DNA of 64,000 bases. Origin: Amycolatopsis decaplanina DSM 44594 (GTDB taxonomy: Bacteria; Actinomycetota; Actinomycetes; Mycobacteriales; Pseudonocardiaceae). A program made the position numbers and the translations under genes. Position 1 is the first letter of the stretch; every line of letters begins with the position of its first letter. Location: NCBI RefSeq assembly GCF_000342005.1, contig NZ_AOHO01000069.1:124001-188000 (forward strand). Direction: 5' to 3'. The notes under the pieces were generated by a model, which had not been told where the DNA came from, did not search any database, and saw nothing but the letters and a program-made list of their open reading frames with translations. Shown here in pieces: positions 62,255-64,000 of this stretch.

Positions 62255-64000
62255 CTATTCACGGCGCCGCTTGCGACCCGCGATCGAACCGAGCGGCGTC
62301 CAGATGGCGGGCAGCACGAGCAGCAGGCAGACGACCAGCCACCAGACCGGCGCCTCGCCGCGCCGCCAGCCCGCCACGACGGCGCCGAGCCAGCCGAACA
62401 GCGGGTCGCGCACCGGCGGCAGGAACGCGGCGAACAGCAAGGCCGCCCCCGCCAGCACGCCGAGCACCGTGAGCACCATCCGCCACGTCTTGCGCAACGT
62501 CATCAGGCTGATCACCAGGAACACGACGGCGCCCGCGGCGACCGGCACCCCGACCCACTCCAGGACGGGGCCGCCCTGTCCACCCAGGACGAAGCCGGCC
62601 AGCACGGTGATCAGCGCGGCGAGCACGTTCCACGGTGACGGCAAGGTGGCCGCGCCGCGCGTGATCCACCACGCGCTGCGCCCGGCGGCCTTGGCGAAGG
62701 TCGCGGCGGGCTGGACCGACTTCGGCACCCGCGTCGCCCCCGCGGCCGCGTTGAGCCCGGCGGCGCCGGCCTTGACCAGCGTCTTCGTCAGCAGCATCGT
62801 TCCGCGTTCGTGTTCGAACCGTTCACCGGAGACCTGGCACGCCTGGAACGCGCGCTGGGTCTGCTCGTCGGTTTCCGGCTCGTTCTCGACGAGCTTCCTA
62901 AACCGTTCCGACGGTTTCCCGTTCCCCTTGGCCGTTTTCGCGTCGTGTCCGCAGTGGAGGCCGACACACGGCAGTTCCTCGCGCGCGATCTCCAGTTGCC
63001 GGACCCTGGCGAGCACCATCGCCGTCACCGGCATGCTGATCGGGAGGCCTGCTTCTCCTTCCACATCGGCGAGTTCGCCGTCGAGGCCGAGGAAAGCCAG
63101 TTCGCCGGCCAATTGCGCGCGCAGGGCGTCCGCTTCCTCCGAAGACAGTCCGTCTTCGGTACCGGGCTGCCGCCAGCCGATCTTCTCGAAGGTGTCCCGG
63201 ACCTGTGTCCGGAACGCCTCCCGCCCGACGACGTCGCGCAGCAGCCGCAGGCGTTTCGGGTCGAGCAGGCACTGGACCAGCCAGCCCGCCCCGTCGACCC
63301 GGCCCCACATCCAGTCGTTCGCGCGCCACGAAGCCTTGTAGAACGCGCCGAAGTAGTCGGCCTGCATACCGGTGAGCTTGTCCCACGAACGGCGTCGCTT
63401 CATGTCCAGCAGCGTCCGCGAATCCGCGCTCACCTGGACGAGATCGACCCGCTGGTCGACCGACGGCGCCTGCGCGAGCAGTCCCCGGGTCGCGATGTGC
63501 AGGCGCACCAGCCGTGAGGTGACGATCGGATCGGCGGTTTCATCAACGGCGCTCTTGGCGTCGGCAGTTTTATCGTCGGCGCTCTTGTCGTCGGCGGTGA
63601 GGCCGGTCCACGCCAGCAGCGTGCTGACCGTGTCGGCGGCCTCGGTGTCGGGTTTCGCCTGTGCCAGCGGCAAAAGAACCGGCGTCGCCTGCCGGAGCGC
63701 GGCGACGACGAGCGGCCACGCCTCCTTCAGCGTTTCCGAGCGGCCGAGTCCGGCCCATTTCTCGGCGAGGCCTTCGATCCAGGCGGCCAGCGTGACGTCG
63801 GCCGTCGGCGGATCCTGTTCGGTGACCCAGCTCGCGAGCCGTTTCCCGCGTGCGGCCTTGTGCCGCGCCTCGTGCAGCAGCACGCGGCAACGATTGAGCT
63901 GCAACGCCTGCTCCGGCGACGGATCGAGCCGGAAGCCCGCGTTCACCAACTGGAGGCCGGTGGCCACCGAATCGTCGAGCGCGGTGGTGCGGAAGGCGAC
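62255..64000 (-). CDS. Patatin-like protein with DUF3376 domain, 5' end cut by window
   Basis: The frame is open from the right edge to the stop at 62255, so 581 C-terminal residues are visible. The first visible residues VAFRTTALDDSVATGLQLVN and the block QADYFGAFYKASWRANDWMWGRVDGAG (key part: YFGAFYKASWRANDWMWGR) are typical of the DUF3376 part of actinobacterial patatin-like proteins. The lipase Ser-Asp domain lies beyond the window. The last 140 residues carry four membrane segments. A phospholipase role in the membrane is likely but unproven. It lies upstream of ectA on the same strand, 223 bases away. Confidence 0.8.
   Translation of the reverse strand, partial: VAFRTTALDDSVATGLQLVNAGFRLDPSPEQALQLNRCRVLLHEARHKAARGKRLASWVTEQDPPTADVTLAAWIEGLAEKWAGLGRSETLKEAWPLVVAALRQATPVLLPLAQAKPDTEAADTVSTLLAWTGLTADDKSADDKTADAKSAVDETADPIVTSRLVRLHIATRGLLAQAPSVDQRVDLVQVSADSRTLLDMKRRRSWDKLTGMQADYFGAFYKASWRANDWMWGRVDGAGWLVQCLLDPKRLRLLRDVVGREAFRTQVRDTFEKIGWRQPGTEDGLSSEEADALRAQLAGELAFLGLDGELADVEGEAGLPISMPVTAMVLARVRQLEIAREELPCVGLHCGHDAKTAKGNGKPSERFRKLVENEPETDEQTQRAFQACQVSGERFEHERGTMLLTKTLVKAGAAGLNAAAGATRVPKSVQPAATFAKAAGRSAWWITRGAATLPSPWNVLAALITVLAGFVLGGQGGPVLEWVGVPVAAGAVVFLVISLMTLRKTWRMVLTVLGVLAGAALLFAAFLPPVRDPLFGWLGAVVAGWRRGEAPVWWLVVCLLLVLPAIWTPLGSIAGRKRRRE

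Overview
The window is high-GC actinobacterial chromosome, most likely from the Pseudonocardiales (Amycolatopsis-like; an inference from gene content, GTG/TTG starts and the style of the intergenic palindromes). It carries about 60 genes plus one pseudogene, a mostly conserved core layout with small accessory islands. I see no tRNA, rRNA, CRISPR array, phage or transposase gene.

Layout. 1-6.9 kb: the 3' part of a CutC-family gene, a nitrate-sensor-type (CvnA-like) histidine kinase, a divergent NMT1-type lipoprotein, an LppU-like protein and a bacterial XPB helicase. 6.9-7.5 kb: a gene-poor stretch framed by a long-range inverted repeat, then two LexA-type boxes in front of a DUF4253 gene. 8.4-18.2 kb: DUF72 protein, an AfsR/SARP regulator, menC, a secreted M23 peptidase, a DPBB-like secreted protein, a PheC-like exported cyclohexadienyl dehydratase coupled to a nucleotidyltransferase pseudogene, a PspC protein and an unrecognised 564-residue protein. 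18.3-33.2 kb: a block whose gene content parallels the mycobacterial Rv0429c-Rv0440 neighbourhood (groEL2 with two CIRCE operators, moeA, psd, pssA, Cdc48-like AAA ATPase, LytR_C protein, DUF3263 protein, def), with a Ser/Thr kinase, a cold-shock protein, two AIM24 proteins and an ArsR-MFS pair added. 33.3-43.4 kb: a secreted GH15 glucoamylase, then thiamin biosynthesis under two TPP riboswitches (thiC-thiD; thiO-thiS-thiG), a second thiD, a BacNaV-like channel, a MarR regulator and thiE. 43.5-50.7 kb: a threonine dehydratase-like enzyme, a DHA2 exporter, and a DasR-type regulator facing a SIS isomerase-N-acetylglucosamine kinase operon across a dre site. 51-58.5 kb: an SGNH hydrolase, an ArfA-like BON/OmpA protein and partner, a two-gene cassette of unknown function (DUF6932-like plus 307-residue partner), an MmpS-like protein and a second AfsR/SARP regulator. 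58.6-64 kb: the ectABCD ectoine/hydroxyectoine operon with a strong terminator, then a patatin-like (DUF3376) gene running off the end.

The main non-genic theme is a set of long, near-perfect palindromes in the short gaps between genes, mostly where transcription converges. They fall into three sequence families (GTGAGTGGTAAGG-type, GCAATT..CACC-type, ATGAAGG..CCTTCAT-type). Several abut or contain the stop codons of the flanking genes, so they probably act as bidirectional terminators, yet their sequence conservation suggests dispersal as repeats. Other observations worth checking are the LexA-boxed DUF4253 gene, the exported PheC homologue, the tandem thiD paralogues and the DUF6932-like cassette.
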